Position numbers and translations under genes: made by a program
Shown here: positions 12,201 through 27,200 of the stretch, piece after piece
Layout: each line of letters starts with the position of its first letter
Numbering within the stretch: the stretch's first letter is position 1
Assembly: GCA_029582265.1 (NCBI GenBank)
Contig: CM055837.1
Span: 5,441,148 to 5,505,147, forward strand
Length of the DNA: 64,000 nucleotides
Origin: Zoroaster sp. YZ-2022
Taxonomy: Eukaryota; Echinodermata; Asteroidea; Forcipulatida; Zoroasteridae
Direction of reading: 5' to 3'
The notes under the pieces: generated by a model
Told to the model about the DNA's origin: nothing
The model's input: only the letters and a program-made list of their open reading frames with translations
Database searches by the model: none

Positions 12201-15200
12201 CTCAGGGTTTGTACTCATCCTGGGAATACTGAACAAATTAATATTTTGTAATAATGAGGCTTATTTACTTTTCTTATAATAGGCATTTCACTCACGTCAA
12301 AGGTTTCATTTCGTTTCCCATGGGGTAAGTAAAAACCTTATGTATTTGACTTTCATGCCACTTTCATAAATCCATTAATTTAATTTATCATAGTGAGGAA
12401 GACTGTTTCGCTTCACATTGACTCATGTATTTTGAAAGTGTTTCATGTGTCCCAAAAATGTGAATTTGCCCAAAATGTGAATTTGTCAATATCAACAAAA
12501 ATTACTAAATTGTTTGATTTTGTAAAACAATTAATAAGGGCAGTTATGAATGAGAATGAAAGATGGATGCTTGGTCTTTAGTGCAGGATAATGACCGGTT
12601 TTGTGTGTGGTCACAGGTGATTAAAGATCTCCCCTTTGGCCTCATTCCTTTATCACCAATGGCAACACACAAGGCCGGTCATTATCCTGCAGTAAAGACC
12701 TACAACAAACTTAATAATAAACTTATAAAAAAATTGAACTGGTCTTTACTGCAGGATAATGACCGGTTTTTGTGTGTTGTCACAGGTGATAAAAGATCTC
12801 CCCTTTGGCTCAGTCCTTTATCGCCCATGACCATGCACAAGACCGGTCATTATCCTGCACTAAAGGCTGTACAAACTTTTATTCCCTTAATAATAAGTTC
12901 ATACCTTTTTTATAAAAGAACTGAATGTGTCCATCACAAATTATGCTGTACAATTAGCCTGTGATGATTATGCTATGAAATCATCTATTGTTTTTATTAA
13001 TTGATAGATTGTTTCCCATAGTGATTGTTTTTTTTCTGTTGTAGGCCGTCGCCGGAAGAGAGATGCTTCCAGTAAGTGCTAATAAATTATCTAATTAGCA
13101 ACCTCAAATGTCTTTACAATTTTGGTTTTTTCTATTTTAACCCTAACCCCCAAGGTATTCTGCCTATAGGAACCTTCCTGAATCCTCCAAAATCCATCAG
13201 TGCACTTTTGGAAACATGGCCTTATCTTCAAAATGTACCATGCATTTTCGTTGATTTTTCATATTCAGCACTTACGGCCTGTAGTCCTTCATTGTCAGGT
13301 AGTATTTTTTTCCCATTTGAAGAGGTGAAACTACCAGTTTCCAACAGTGCTGAATTTTTCCCAAAAAGTGCCCCTTGGAGGATTTTGCTGGATTTGGGAA
13401 GGTTAGGGTTAAGGGGTAGTAAAATGTTGAAACGTGTATGTAGCAATTGATTTGATTTTTTTCTCTTACATTGACATATGTATGAAGCTCTGCATACTCG
13501 GTGCTTTCTAAGTGTCTGTGGTAAAAAATCCACTGGTGACTCCAAAAAACTAAGTAAGACTAATTGCGGTGACACCATGTGAAATTCTCAATTGAGTAGT
13601 AATTAGTTCTGAAAAGAACTGGAGGTTACAACTCAACGTTTCGATCAGTATGCTCTGATCGTCCTCAGGAGAAACTCTCCTGAGGACGATCAGAGCATAC
13701 TGATCGAAACGTTGAGTTGTAACCTCCAGTTCTTTTCAGAACTAATTACATTACTACTTAATTGTGAATTTCACATGGTGTCACCGCAATTAGTCTTACT
13801 TATCCTCTTCACCATGCAAAACTACAAGTTTTACCTGACTCCAAAAACTGGAAAGGTTAAATTGAATGTTCATTACCAAATACCAGTGCATATAGCCAAC
13901 TATTACAAATTTTTCGTAATTATTACAATTTTTTTTCGGGTACAAAAAGTACGAATTGCTCTTTAAATATTATGAATTTCAAGTTTTCCGCCCAACGAAA
14001 AAAAAAAAACCCTTGATAAAGTACCATTTTATGAACATTTGGGTAAAATTATGTATAACGATGGTAAAAATCAACACTGGAGGTGTTGTAACTTCCCTTT
14101 TAATGTGCAGTGCTGAGCTACTTGAAGGGCCAAAAATATCAACTATACATTATTTTTTCTGCAGGTGATGAGTGTAATGTTACTCTAGGCATGAAAACAG
14201 GTGAAATACCTGATTCCAAAATCACATCTTCATCAAGTTGGGATGGGAAGTCTTTAGCGAAATATGCACGGCCTGGAAACCCCAACTCCTGGAGCCCAAG
14301 AAAGAACAATAACAGACAGTGGATCATGGTGGACATTGCAATACCAACAGAGGTTAGAAATCGGGTCCATGACTTTATGTATAACCTTGTTTGTATATTT
14401 AGTACCCAATCATATTTTCAGTTTATGAGTGATAAATTTATCTATACAAAGAATAATCAAAATTGTTTAAATGCTTTCTTTCTTTCTTTCATCATTTTTA
14501 AGATTACCGGTGTGACAACTTATGGCGGTAATTATGAAATAGAAGGTGTGGTCAAAGATGCATGGGTGTCTTCTTATGGGGTGGAGGTCAGCATGGATGG
14601 TCAACAGTGGACAAAGATGTACAATACAGAGGGAGAAGATCAGGTACAAACATCCTTTTCAAGTCCTTCATCTTGGAGAAGATCATTCCACAAAAGAAGC
14701 AACAGAATGTTGGTTTGAATTCTTGATAGAATCCTTGCTACAGGAGTCAGAGATTGTTTACTTTTGATTACTTTGTGAGTTTCTAATGGGAAGCCATAAC
14801 TTTACTTCCCAGGCAGTTGAGATTGATCTAGGAATTTGTTTAAATAGTTCAGGAAAAGGGGTAATATAATAATTGAAATCCCTTTAAAAACTTCATTATT
14901 AAAAATATAATCAAACACAGTAATTATTTGTAATTTTGTTTTGTGGCAGTTTGATGGAAATTCTGATGCCACTACACCACAGAACAGCATGTTTAAAGAT
15001 ATGCAACGAGCGCGTTATGTGCGTATCATTCCGATATCATGGAATGGACAAATTGCCTTGCGATTTGAAGTCATTGGATGTAAACGTAAGTAGAACAAAG
15101 TCTAAAGATATGGAATGAGCCAGTAATTTTCAGTCACTGTGTTCCTCTTAAACTAGATCGAGATGATACTGTCCCTTTAATAATTGCTCAGTCATTATGA

Positions 15201-18200
15201 TTGGTCGTGTGCATTAGTGTTAGTAAGGTTATTTCTTATTAATAAGATTGGCATTTTTAACTAAGTATGGTCAACGTACCTTCCAGTTTTCATCACCTGA
15301 ACTATGGAACAATCTTCCCAACCATATCAAAAACTGTCCCACACTAGACCAATTTAAAACACTACTTAAAACTCACCTGTTTATCTCCAGGAGTATGTAG
15401 AGACATCTCTATTATGCGCTATATAAGAACTATTTATTATTATTATAATTATTAAGATTTTTAACACGATTAAGCAATGTTATATCAAATGGTTTATTTC
15501 TTTTTTTAATTACAGAGCAATGTGATGTAGAAATAGGCTCCTTTCCCGTCAATCGCCATATCTCATCAGACAACTGGTTTGTCGTCAACTCTGCTGAAAC
15601 TATCAACTGCATGGGGCATGTCAAAGCTTGGAAAGTTATCCGTGCCCGAAACGAACCATTTGAGGCCTGGGTACTTCGTCCTAAGCATTCACACCCAAGT
15701 GAATTTATGCTCGTAGGAAGTACCCACATACCTGCAGGCCCAGTTGACCAAGAAGTGGAATTTGACCTTGACCAGGGCCAGCGTATACCTGTTCAGTCAG
15801 GTGATGTGGTTGGGTTTTTGTATGAGCACAATCCTCTTTACTCCAGTGAAGATGGGGAAGAAACTACGGATTTCATGTGGGTGCACATCAGAGACATCTT
15901 CAAGTATGAAATGATGCAGCCAGGATCCAACATCAAGTTTACTGGAGGATCGGGAAGACGGGCTTATTCAGCAGTTGCTGTTTTGGAAGGTATGTAAGTC
16001 AGAGATAAGTTAACCAGACTTGCATAATCCCATTTCCTTACAAATTATTTCTGCCGATATTCATGGATTATGATTATTTATTTACAAAAATTATTTAGTT
16101 ATTTAGTTTTATTTAATAATATAATTTTTTAATTTATTTATTTTGTGATTGAAACATCTTATAGATACTATTTCTGTGAATAAGCATAAATTGTTACTTG
16201 AAGGGAAATTAGATGGCTTTTACATCCCAAAGATTATGCCTTCACTACGGCCTTGCATGTACCAACTAATTCAGTTTTTAGAGAATAATTTGTTAATTTG
16301 ATAATCAGGGCCCAATTTCATAGCGCCGCTTACCGGTAAGCAAATTTTTGTGCTATACTATAGCAGCAAAATTTCCTTAAGCATAAGCATATTTCACAGG
16401 TTAGCAAGACCATTCAGAGCGGTGTGTGCACGTTCACCATGGATTTGTATTGTTGCGTCACTCATTAACTAGCAATGACGGCCGGCAAGTTAGCGAGCCT
16501 TTCTCTATGCTTAACGGTTAGCAGAGCCATGAAATAAAAAATGTACAGTAAGCAAAAAATCGGCTGCTTAGCAGCTCTATGAAATTGGGCCAGGGTAATA
16601 ACCTTTGTACCTTCCCAAACATTTTTATAAGCTTGCCAATGTAACTTTTTAGAAATACATTCTTACGTTATTTTTCTGATTGTTACTGTAGCTTCTTCAG
16701 GAGAGCCAGTTCTGCCACGTGAGTGTCTTTTTACAGTCTTTAGCATTATTTGGTAAAGTCGAGACATCAGAATAAATTAATTCTCATGTTTACTCTATTA
16801 ATAACGAAACAAAAAACGATTGGTATCCTGTTTGTAAACTGTGACACAGTATGAGCCATTAGCAGAGTTGTAACCAAGTAATTTTTATTTGTCCAGTCAA
16901 CAACCACAACAGTTAAGTTTCAGGTCAAGTCTTAAATAATTTATCCATGTGAAGTCACAAGTAATTTTTTCCCAAGTTCAAGTTAAGTCACAGGTCTAGT
17001 TTAAGTAAGATCTTCAAAATTTTAAGCACTATTTTGGAAAATTAAAAAGCGTTTTCAACCTTTTTGTCAAAGTCCTTTGTAACTCTGAAATGGGATTGAA
17101 TGCGATCAAGAAACGGATACCAGACTCTGCATTCTCTGCAAGCAGTCAAGTGAAGTGGTACACAGCATCTAAAGGTCGTCTTGGAGAAAGTGGGAGTGGG
17201 TGGAAGCCCAGGCGTAGAGATAGAAGACCATGGTTTCAGGTAAGTGTCCATTCAATTGATGCTTAATTCTCCTGAGACGATCAGAGCATACTGATCGAAA
17301 CGTTGAGTTGTAACATGCGGTTCTTTTCAGAACTAATTACTACTCATTGAGAATTTCACATGGTATCACTGCAAACAGTCTTTACTTGATGTAAATGTCA
17401 GTAAAAGTTTTCATAAATCCATAATTGATCACAGTGAAGATGGTATAAAAGAACAATTTTGTTTTAATTTTTACACTTTTACATTTGTATTTTTATTTTG
17501 ACTTTTTAAAAATGTACATATGTTATTTTTTTTTATTCAAGTCATTAAAAAAACATTCTTTTCACAAATTATTTTTTAGGTTGACCTTGGTGACCAACAG
17601 CAACTCACTGGATTTGTTACTGAGGGAAGTGAGAAATTTGCTGTCGAAAGATACTTTGTCCAGTACAGCCAGGATTCTCAAATTTGGGAATATTTAAGGA
17701 AACCTAATGGAAAACGCCAGGTAAATATGAAAATATTGTACAGAGAGAGAGAAAAACGAATTCTAACCCAGACGCTATTTTTACATTTATAACTTTCTTT
17801 GAGATTAAAGCCTAGTTCATATTTTTCAATTGAACGTGACTTTGAAACAAATTTTTACTGAGTACATCATAGATTGGAAAGAATGTAGAATAAAACTGCC
17901 ACTTTTCTATCCAAATATGGCAAATATCACAGATTTCGTTTAAAATATGATAGAGGACACATTTAAGGAGAGGAAAGTGTAGTCAAGTGAGGATTTGAAA
18001 TGATATTTTGGGAGATTTTGAGCAATGAATGTATGCACATCCAGTGAGATGTTGGCCATGTTGTCGTCTGCTAAAAACACATTGTGCACAAGTGGCAGTT
18101 GGGTTCAACATTTCTTTCCCATAAATTTGCAGTGAGCAATACATGCAAGTTGAAATTTGTTTGAATCACTCACTTGAATCTCAGTTGTTTATGACACAAT

Positions 18201-21200
18201 TTACATGAAATGGCCTTCACATCCCTGATTTATTTTACAGAAATTCAATGGAAATATGGATACAAGCTTAGCTAAATATAACTACCTTGACAAGCCTATG
18301 GTTGCAAGGTACATCCGCATCAGACCCAAAAATTCTTACAAGAAAAGGATCGGAATGAAATTAGAGCTTCTCGGTTGCCCATGTAAGTAGTTCCCATTTT
18401 ATCAACTAGTTTCCTTCTACAATTTTCCCAAGAGAATATTTCGAGAACCTCTCCATATCTGCATTTAAATTCCATGACTTCTTCAATGATTATTAGCAAG
18501 ATTGTCCCTTCAGCTTAAAGGAACAATGTCAGAGCAGACTTTCTACAGGGCATGGAATTATAGTGTCCTAGTTTAAGATGAATACAGTGACTGAAAATTA
18601 TTGGCTCATGCAGCAGCAATGGTAATATGATCTTATCATGTGGGGTATTATTTTCAATTACTGAGTTAAGTCTAAAACTATCACTCTGATTCCATGCCAT
18701 GTTGATAGTAATGATACTGTCCCTATACAAATGTTTGATATTCAAACTGAGCAGAACATAAATACACAAATATTTCTGCCTTAATTTTGTTTTAGTTATG
18801 GATCCCTGCTTCAGCAGCCCTTGTCAGCAGGGTGGAACATGCAAGCAAGCCTCAGGCTTGAACCCAGATGGTTACGTCTGCAAATGTCCCCAGGGTTGGA
18901 CTGGAAAGACATGCGAGGAAGGTAAACATGGAGTTCTAGAACAACAATTTGGGCGACACATTCTTAAAAATTTTTTTTTTAAATATTGGTTTTGGTTAGG
19001 CGGTTAGCAAATTTCTAAACAGTTATTGCAGTTTTGGTTGGTTAACCGGTTAACCAGTTAACCATCCCAGCACTACCATATTCTGCAATGGTTTTGGTTA
19101 GGCGGTTAGCAAATTTCTAAACAGTTATTGCAGTTCCGGTTGGTTAACCGGTTAGCCATCCAGCACTACCATATTCTGTATTTGATTTTAATTCTCAATC
19201 CATCTACAGAGGAGGGAGTTTGCCGCAGTGCAGGCGATTCCCATTACCACACATTTGATGGCCGCTATTTCTACTATCCTGGCGAGTGCACTTACACTCT
19301 GGTGAAAGATTGCGTCAGCGAGGAGAACTTGAAGTTTGATATCCTAACAAATAATGCCGCAGCGGGACGTGAGATCTACATCTTCACCAATGGCATAGTA
19401 TGAGAGATTATTATTATTATTATCAAAAATAAAACAAAGAAAAAACTCACAAATTACATAAACAAAAACTAAATACAAAAGAAAGATAAAATAAGTGAAA
19501 AGAAAGAACAAGTGACAATGACAAACATCATTAGTATCCAGAAAATTGACAAAAATCTAGTCCCCTTTTCATAAAGTTTTGAAACCCAATCCTGTATCGT
19601 TCATTTTCATTTGTTCTTTTTGTCACTTCTTTTGTTTGCTTTGAAATGCAAACTTTTGTAATCAACCAACAAGTGCCATATAACGACCAAGAATTATTGT
19701 TTTTTTGTTTTTTTTAGATGTTTGAGTTCAAACAAGAAGGTGTTGTACGTGTCGATGGAGAAGCATGCAAACTCCCGATCAAACGCTATGGTGTATCAGT
19801 CATCCATAACGCCCTTACTGGAGTTGTGAGTAGTACACACTTTACATCGTATTTTAGACAAAGCACACGATTGGACAATGTACATTTACATCATTAATAA
19901 TTTATCACAGTTCTACAAAACAAAAAACTTACTTGGTGTAAAGTAATGATGTATCAAAGATCCCTTCTACTTTTGAATGAATATGAAAAATATGAATGCA
20001 TTTTCACTATTTTCTTATACTGAAATTTTGTTTTGTTTTTATACATAGGCCTATCTCTTGATTCTTCAAAAATAAGGATGCATTTACAGACATTTTACCA
20101 TTGAATTCACCACTCCATGATCACATTTTGACCAATCGAAATAAAATGTATAAACTGGCTGGGGTATTCATTATTATAGTACAAAGTCAGACAACAAATC
20201 CTATCTCAAACTTCATATTTAAATACATAAAAAGATAAAATAAATCTGTAATAAAAATTGTTGCTGTTGCTGTTGTTGTTGTTGTGTTTTTTTAATTTTT
20301 TTTTTTAAAATAATTATTATTATTATTTATCATTAGTTGCTACAAACAACATATGGTCTGACTGTGGAATGGGATGGACATCATCGGGTCATCATAAGCC
20401 TACCATCTTCTTATGGGGGAGCTGTCTGTGGCCTTTGTGGCAACTTTAATGGTGACAAAGACGACGATATCGAAGTAAGAGTCAGTGATTGGACGGGAGA
20501 TGGTTGGATCAATCCCAGTGTCATTCCTTGTGTTTTTCTGCAGTGACTCTCTTACCAAGGATGCAGAGCCAATTTATAACAGTTTTTATTTTTTTAAATG
20601 GCCCATTTACTAGTGATATACTACAACGAAAATGCCTCATTTGAAGTGATTTTCATATTTTAAAAGTACTTTTTTGTAAAAAAAACAAAAAAGGAAAAAA
20701 AAGTTAAATAAGGAATTTCAGGTTCAGTTTAAATTTTCAAATAGTGCAAAGGGCCACTTTTCTATCCTTCAAGGAAGACCACACAACCATTACCAGAACC
20801 CTACATAAGATTTAAGATTTGGGATGGTCATTGCGAAGCCAAAGGGGGGAGGGCAGGGGGATGCCCCCACCACCCCCCTCCACTTGGCAAAATTGTGTCT
20901 CTCGGTAAATTCACAAACTTGTTGGTTTTTCTGATTGACATAATTTGTCGGTTCATTTGAGTTTTGTATCGGTAAATTTACTCCCCAAAAATGTTTGCCC
21001 CTCACTTTGAAAATCCTTGCTATGCCACTGTCACTGCATATATACATAACAGCAACAGAAACGTCACCCCCTAAATTTTGATAAGTCTGAGAACATGTTT
21101 AACTTATGTGTCCTCAGACGTCATGCATGACAAATTTTGAGGTCAACCAAATTTGCCACATCGTGTTCGTGTTACATTCCATACTCATAATATTCTTCAT

Positions 21201-24200
21201 TAAACAAATTATATTTGTTATAAAATGAAAATAATAAATATTTTTAGGGGTGACGTTTCTTTTGCTGTTATGTATAGATATATAGCTCAATTATTTTAAT
21301 AATGAGCTAAAAGGTTGTTAAAATTTCACTCTTGCTAAAACCATGAATTAGGGAATTTAGGAAATGTATGTTTTGTTTTACATTAGAATGAAATGACAGA
21401 GATACAGTTTGGTGAGTCCTGGGCTACAGAACCAGATAGCTGTGGAGTATGTGAGAAATGCCAGGAGGCTAAACCATGTGACCAACATCCTGACAAACTC
21501 ATTGAAGCCAGGGCATTATGTAAACCCATTATAGACACAACGGGTAAGAACTTAATTATCTATTTGCAAATCTGTTTTGACAACATTCAGTATTCACTCC
21601 ATGCACATCATAGCCCTGTAGCAGTGAATATTAACTCAGTCTCTGAATGTAATAATAATAATAATAGCAAAAATTTTATAGCGCACGCCTGTAGGCGCCT
21701 TGAGCACCCTCTGGGTGGATATGTACATATCCACCCAGAGGGTGCTCAAGGCGCCTACAGGAATATAGTACAAGGTTACTTAAACAAAACTTACATAAAT
21801 ACATTAAAAATTACAATGATATGTAATTACAGTTAGCAGAAGGCTTTAGACATCAAATCTGTTTTGCCAACATTCAGTATTCACTCCATGCACATCATAG
21901 CCCTGTAGCGGTGAATATTAACTCAGTCTCTGAATATAGGACATTTCACAGGGCCATCATTGTGTACAATATTTGTAGGTCATCAACCAAAAACTCTTCC
22001 CTGAAAACCAATGTAAATGGAGTTAAAGACGTCCGCTAACCAGCATTATGATTAATGCCCTGGTGACAAGCTGCTGCTTACATGAAGGGCGCCCTCAACA
22101 GTTTGTGAATGAAGCAAATCATATCATGTGACCAATGGATGATTTCATAGAGCTGCTGAGCAGACAAAATTGCTTACCAGAAATGTTTGCTAGGTAAATT
22201 TGTTTGGTTACCAGCCAGATTTTCACAAATAACACTGGTCTACAGCCAAAATGCTTCCGAAACAAATGAAGTCAAACTTGACTAATTATGGGTCACTGAG
22301 AATGGAAATGATGCTTAAAATTGTTGATTGGCTCTAGTTTTCAAGATATGGTACCGTGTCAGTATCTACATAAACTCATGAAAAGACCTAGGTTTACAAT
22401 TCATGATTAAAAATCTGCTATGTACACCATATACAATGTAAAAACTTAAATATCTTGGAAACAGTAGCCAATCAGCAATTTTAATTGTCATATTTGAATT
22501 CAGCACATCAAAATCCATAATAAATAGCACATTTTATCTCCGAAGCAGACAACTTTAAAAAAATTGTTGACCAGTGTAATGGGTTTACTTTGGTCAGTAG
22601 TCGGTTTCATATTGCTTCGTAAACATATTTGCATTGCAGCTCTATGAAATTGGGTCCTGCTAGCTAAGTGTTATTGCTTATGTGTTTGAAAACACATTTC
22701 AAAAACAACTTTCAAATAATTTTTAAAAAAATTGAAATTGTGGCATTTAGTGTGGAGTTGTTGTAACAACACAATGACTTAGTAGCCCCCACCTTGGAGT
22801 GGACATTGGCCTTGTGTGGGGGCGATTTGCATTAAAAAAAATTTTTTTTTTTTTTAAATTCTGTTATTATGGTATTCCGAAGGTAATTCCAATCTTTTAA
22901 CATCCAGGTCCTTTTGCTAGATGTCACAACATCGTGAACCAAAACGAAGTTTATGAAGACTGTCTTCAAGACATTTGTGACTCGGACCTATTGAGTCGTG
23001 TTCCCTTGTGTACCCAGTTGGCGGAGTATGCTGATGCATGTGCATTACACGATGTAGTTATATCATCTTGGAGGAAGAAAGATTTATGTGGTAAGAACAT
23101 TTAAAAAGTGTCTCATAAAGAAATTATTTAAAAAGTGATCCTTGCTGTTTTCGATTTTCTTTGCAACATAATGCACAATCCTTTAGATTAGGTATTAAAA
23201 AAACAAAACAAAAACATTCCAAAAGGTCCATAAATATTAGCAAGCCCCGATCTTGTTGTGTTTTTTTCTTTTCTTCCATTTTGTTTCTGAATGCATAACT
23301 TAATGTGCATCCAATTGAGGCTCATATCCAAAATAAACTTGTGCCAATTTTACAATGATTTATTTCATAGTTATTTATGATTGATGATAAGGGATCCAGA
23401 CAAACATGGATGCAGTTAATTGGAATATTCTCAACTGGTTGGATTTTCAAGTATCTAACCCTGGGCCTTAGGCTTATTATTACTATTTGGCAATTTTATA
23501 ACAATTTATACACTGATTGCAGATTGGATTATTTCTTTTTGTGTACACCATAATGAAACTTCCAAGATTGCAGATTTCCTGAACAAATTTGTTTTCTTCG
23601 AAATACAGGTATTTCTTGTCCTGCTGGAATGGTGTATAAGCCATGCGGCAGTGCCTGCCCAGCGACATGTGGGGACCCACATGCTCCTAACACATGTACA
23701 AAGGCATGTGAAGAGACTTGTGAATGCCCAGAAGGACTTCTTAAAGAGGGCGACAGACTATGTGTAGTACCTTCGGAGTGTGGATGTACCGACAATGGAT
23801 GCTATTTTGAGGTATGGTAAATGGCAATTATAAGTGTTTTTCTCGTATTACCTAAGTCTTGATGATAAAAACTGGCAACTGGTGAAATTGGTAATAACTA
23901 GCAAGAACTACATCATCCAATGGGACAACACCACACTCATCGTTCCAGTCAAGAATTGGTACCACCATAGAAATCAACAAGCACAACACAGTACCACAAG
24001 ACATCGGTTTCAACATCAGCGGCATCTGGCAAACAACACTCCAACAGAGCCAACCATCCACCATGAACACACACACACAACAACTGACACATTCCACTGA
24101 ACATCACCCACAGACAGCTGACACACTTCACTGAGCACCAATCACAGCAGCTCCCGCCCACAGCAAGATCCTCCAACACAAGATAAAAGCTACTGCACTC

Positions 24201-27200
24201 TCCACATCTCTTCAGTCTCCTGACGATGACTAGAGCAGACTAGTCAAAATGTTGAGAACAAAACCAACCGGATCTTCTCCACCACGCAAAGCCTCAAATC
24301 CTACAACTAGCTTCCCATTAACAAACTTAATTTTTTTCCCTAAAACAGAGTGGTGCCACTTTCTACCGTTTTGGATGTACTGAAAGAGGCATGTGTGGCT
24401 TGAATGGTGAGGTGACATATTCACAGACAAAGTGTGGAGAGAATGCAGAATGCGGATCACGAAACGGCGTGTATGGCTGTTTCTGTAATGACGGATTCTC
24501 TGGAGATGGGCAGACGTGTCAAAGTAAGGGATTCATTTTTTTCATCGTTTGGTCGAGTGTACAGAATATAGTCATTTTTAACCTGTTTTTATTATGTCCT
24601 ACACATGATGTATAATTATGTCAAAGGTAACATAAAGCAATTAATTACTCAAGATATACAGAAGTCTATAAATAACATCAGTGGAGCTCCAAAGTGTGTG
24701 ACATCACGCCATCGTGACAACCATCTCGCTGGTTCCAAACATTCATTGTTTCGATGAATGTTTTGTTTATATGATGTCATTACCTCAGTGCACATGTACC
24801 AAAATAGTACATATATGAACAAAAATGAAAAGACTAATATTATGAAAAAATTTGATTACTTGAGCTAATTCGTCAAGATATTTGCTTATATCATGTCTTA
24901 AAAAAATCACCAGCCTATGTTTTGTATTAATTAAATGTTTATTTACTTTTCCTAGGTGTGGAAGATGATGCCGCATTGCTTGTTTGTGAGGGGGATGATT
25001 TGAAAATCTTCTGTGGGAATGGTCAGACTATTGTAATTGTTGCAGCAGTGTACGGCAGAAACGAGGATTTTGACAAATGTCCGACCAAAAAACAGCCAAT
25101 CGGCGAGTGCTCTGCAGTGTCCTCACTCAGCGTTGCCAGGACAAAGTGTCAAGGGAAAGAATCATGTAACTTGAGAGTATCATCAGAGATATTTGGAGAT
25201 CCTTGTTATGGCGTCAGCAAGTACCTTGAGGTATGGTTTAATATGTCAGTTTATCTAAAAAGCCTCTACAGTAGTGATGGTCTCAGAAAAATAATTCACA
25301 TGTTTATATAAAACTTACTTGGTGTAAAGTTGATGATTATGATATAAAGCATCTATTGAAATATTTCTGTCTTTGGTGCTATCGTTTTAGTAATATTTGT
25401 AAGATAAATTCCCAGCTGAATTTTTGACTTAATGAGATGAAAATTCCATGAAAATTCCATCTTGAGCATCACATAATAATAATAACTATAAAATATTATA
25501 ATATTATGTGGAGTGTCGTGGCCGAGCAGTCTAGTGCATCAGACTCAAGTTCAGGTGTTGTCAGAATGTGGGTTTGAATCCTGGCCTGGTTAGTTGTGGC
25601 GCTTGTGTCCTTGAGCAAGACACTTAACCATAATTGCTTTGTCCTTCGGATGGGACGTAAAGCTGGAGGTCCTGTGTGTTGTATAATGCATGTAAAAGAA
25701 CCCAGGACACTTATCGAGAAAGAGAAGGGGCTTGTCCCGGTGTTTCTGGAATGGCAGCAAAATGCACCGAACAAGGGTAATAATGTTCATGCGCCATGAG
25801 CGTCAAACTTGGCGGATACCGACGAATTATTATTATTATTATTAAAATTACACTTATAAAGTGCACATAAATGTCGGCAAAATAAGAAAGTGAACAACAG
25901 TACAAAAACAAGAAAAATAGAAAACAGTTAAATCAATCATTATTACTATTTCATCATGTTTTACTTCTGTATATATGATGTGATTTTTTGTGTGTGTGTA
26001 TGATTGGTGAAATTTTTATAATTCAGAGCTCTTGCTAAATTGTGAAACCCCTTTTTAGGTGGACTATCAGTGCAGCTCTTTGACAGTTATGCCAACTGTG
26101 TCTGATGAGGAGGTAATGAAGAGAGTATGCCAAGGAGATGACATGGAGATAGATTGCGGAGATTCTTTCATAGAGGTATTAAAATGTGGTTGATTCATTC
26201 ATTATTCAACCTACAAAAAATACAGATTTATGGAATATGTTTACATTAAATTTTCCATCTAGCAATTTAGCCACCTGTTTCAGAGATATCTAAAAGATTA
26301 CTTGGTGTGATGTTAATGATGATATTAAACATCCCTAGAAATTATTCTGTTTGGAAAAGGGCTTTTACTATTTCTTAGATAAAATTGTAAATTGATTTTT
26401 CCAATTTCTTTTTTAGATTTGTTTTATGTCATAAACAATGAGTGTAAATGGAGACATGTTAGAAAACCTTATATTTTGTATCCTTATATTTCAGATTGTT
26501 GATGCAGTCTATGGACGTCTGACCGATGGTCAAGTGTGTCCAGGGGGTAACATTCAGAGTACTGACTGTAGAGCGTCCTCCTCTTTAACGGTCATTCAGC
26601 AACTTTGTCATGGGAAGCATATGTGTACTGGTCTACAAGCCGCCAATCACATATTTGGGGCAAATCCTTGTGGCAGGACATTCAAATACCTAGAGGTAAC
26701 ATTTTAATGTTTCTTGATTTAAAGCTCATCAAATTTAAAGGGACAATATCATCACAATCAACAGGGCATGGAATCAGAGTGCTAGTTTTAGATTAACTCA
26801 GTGACTGAAAATATTACCCCACATGATAAGGTCATATTACCGTTGCTGCTGCCTAAATGAACCAGTAATATTCAGTCATTTCCTGTAAATATTAAAGCTC
26901 TTCACCAATGAGTTAAGTGTCACATTTTGTACCTAACACTTTCATTTTAGGCCACCACAGGGGATCTTAAATCATATAAAACAATTGAGCTTCAAACTTT
27001 TTCCCCATATTTTTGGTCTTTTACAGGTCAAGTACAAGTGCAGCTTATCAGTGAAACCAAAGGACAGTATTCCTGCTAATCCATGTGCCACCAATCCATG
27101 TCAAAATGGTGGACAATGTGTTTCTGTCCATACCACCAAAGGTTACAAGTGCAACTGCCCTCATGACTGGACAGGCCCGAAATGTGAAAATGGTAACATC

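Noticed and set aside
12568..12870. CRISPR-like array
   Set aside because: Two hairpin units only, without regular repeats and spacers, in an animal intron.
13137..13160. An interstitial telomere
   Set aside because: Only about two TTAGGG-like units at each end, as inverted ends of a MITE bounded by TTAA.
13076..13578. Frames of 116-124 codons on both strands
   Set aside because: They lie inside the TTAA family C element and the palindrome; they lack homology and splice context.
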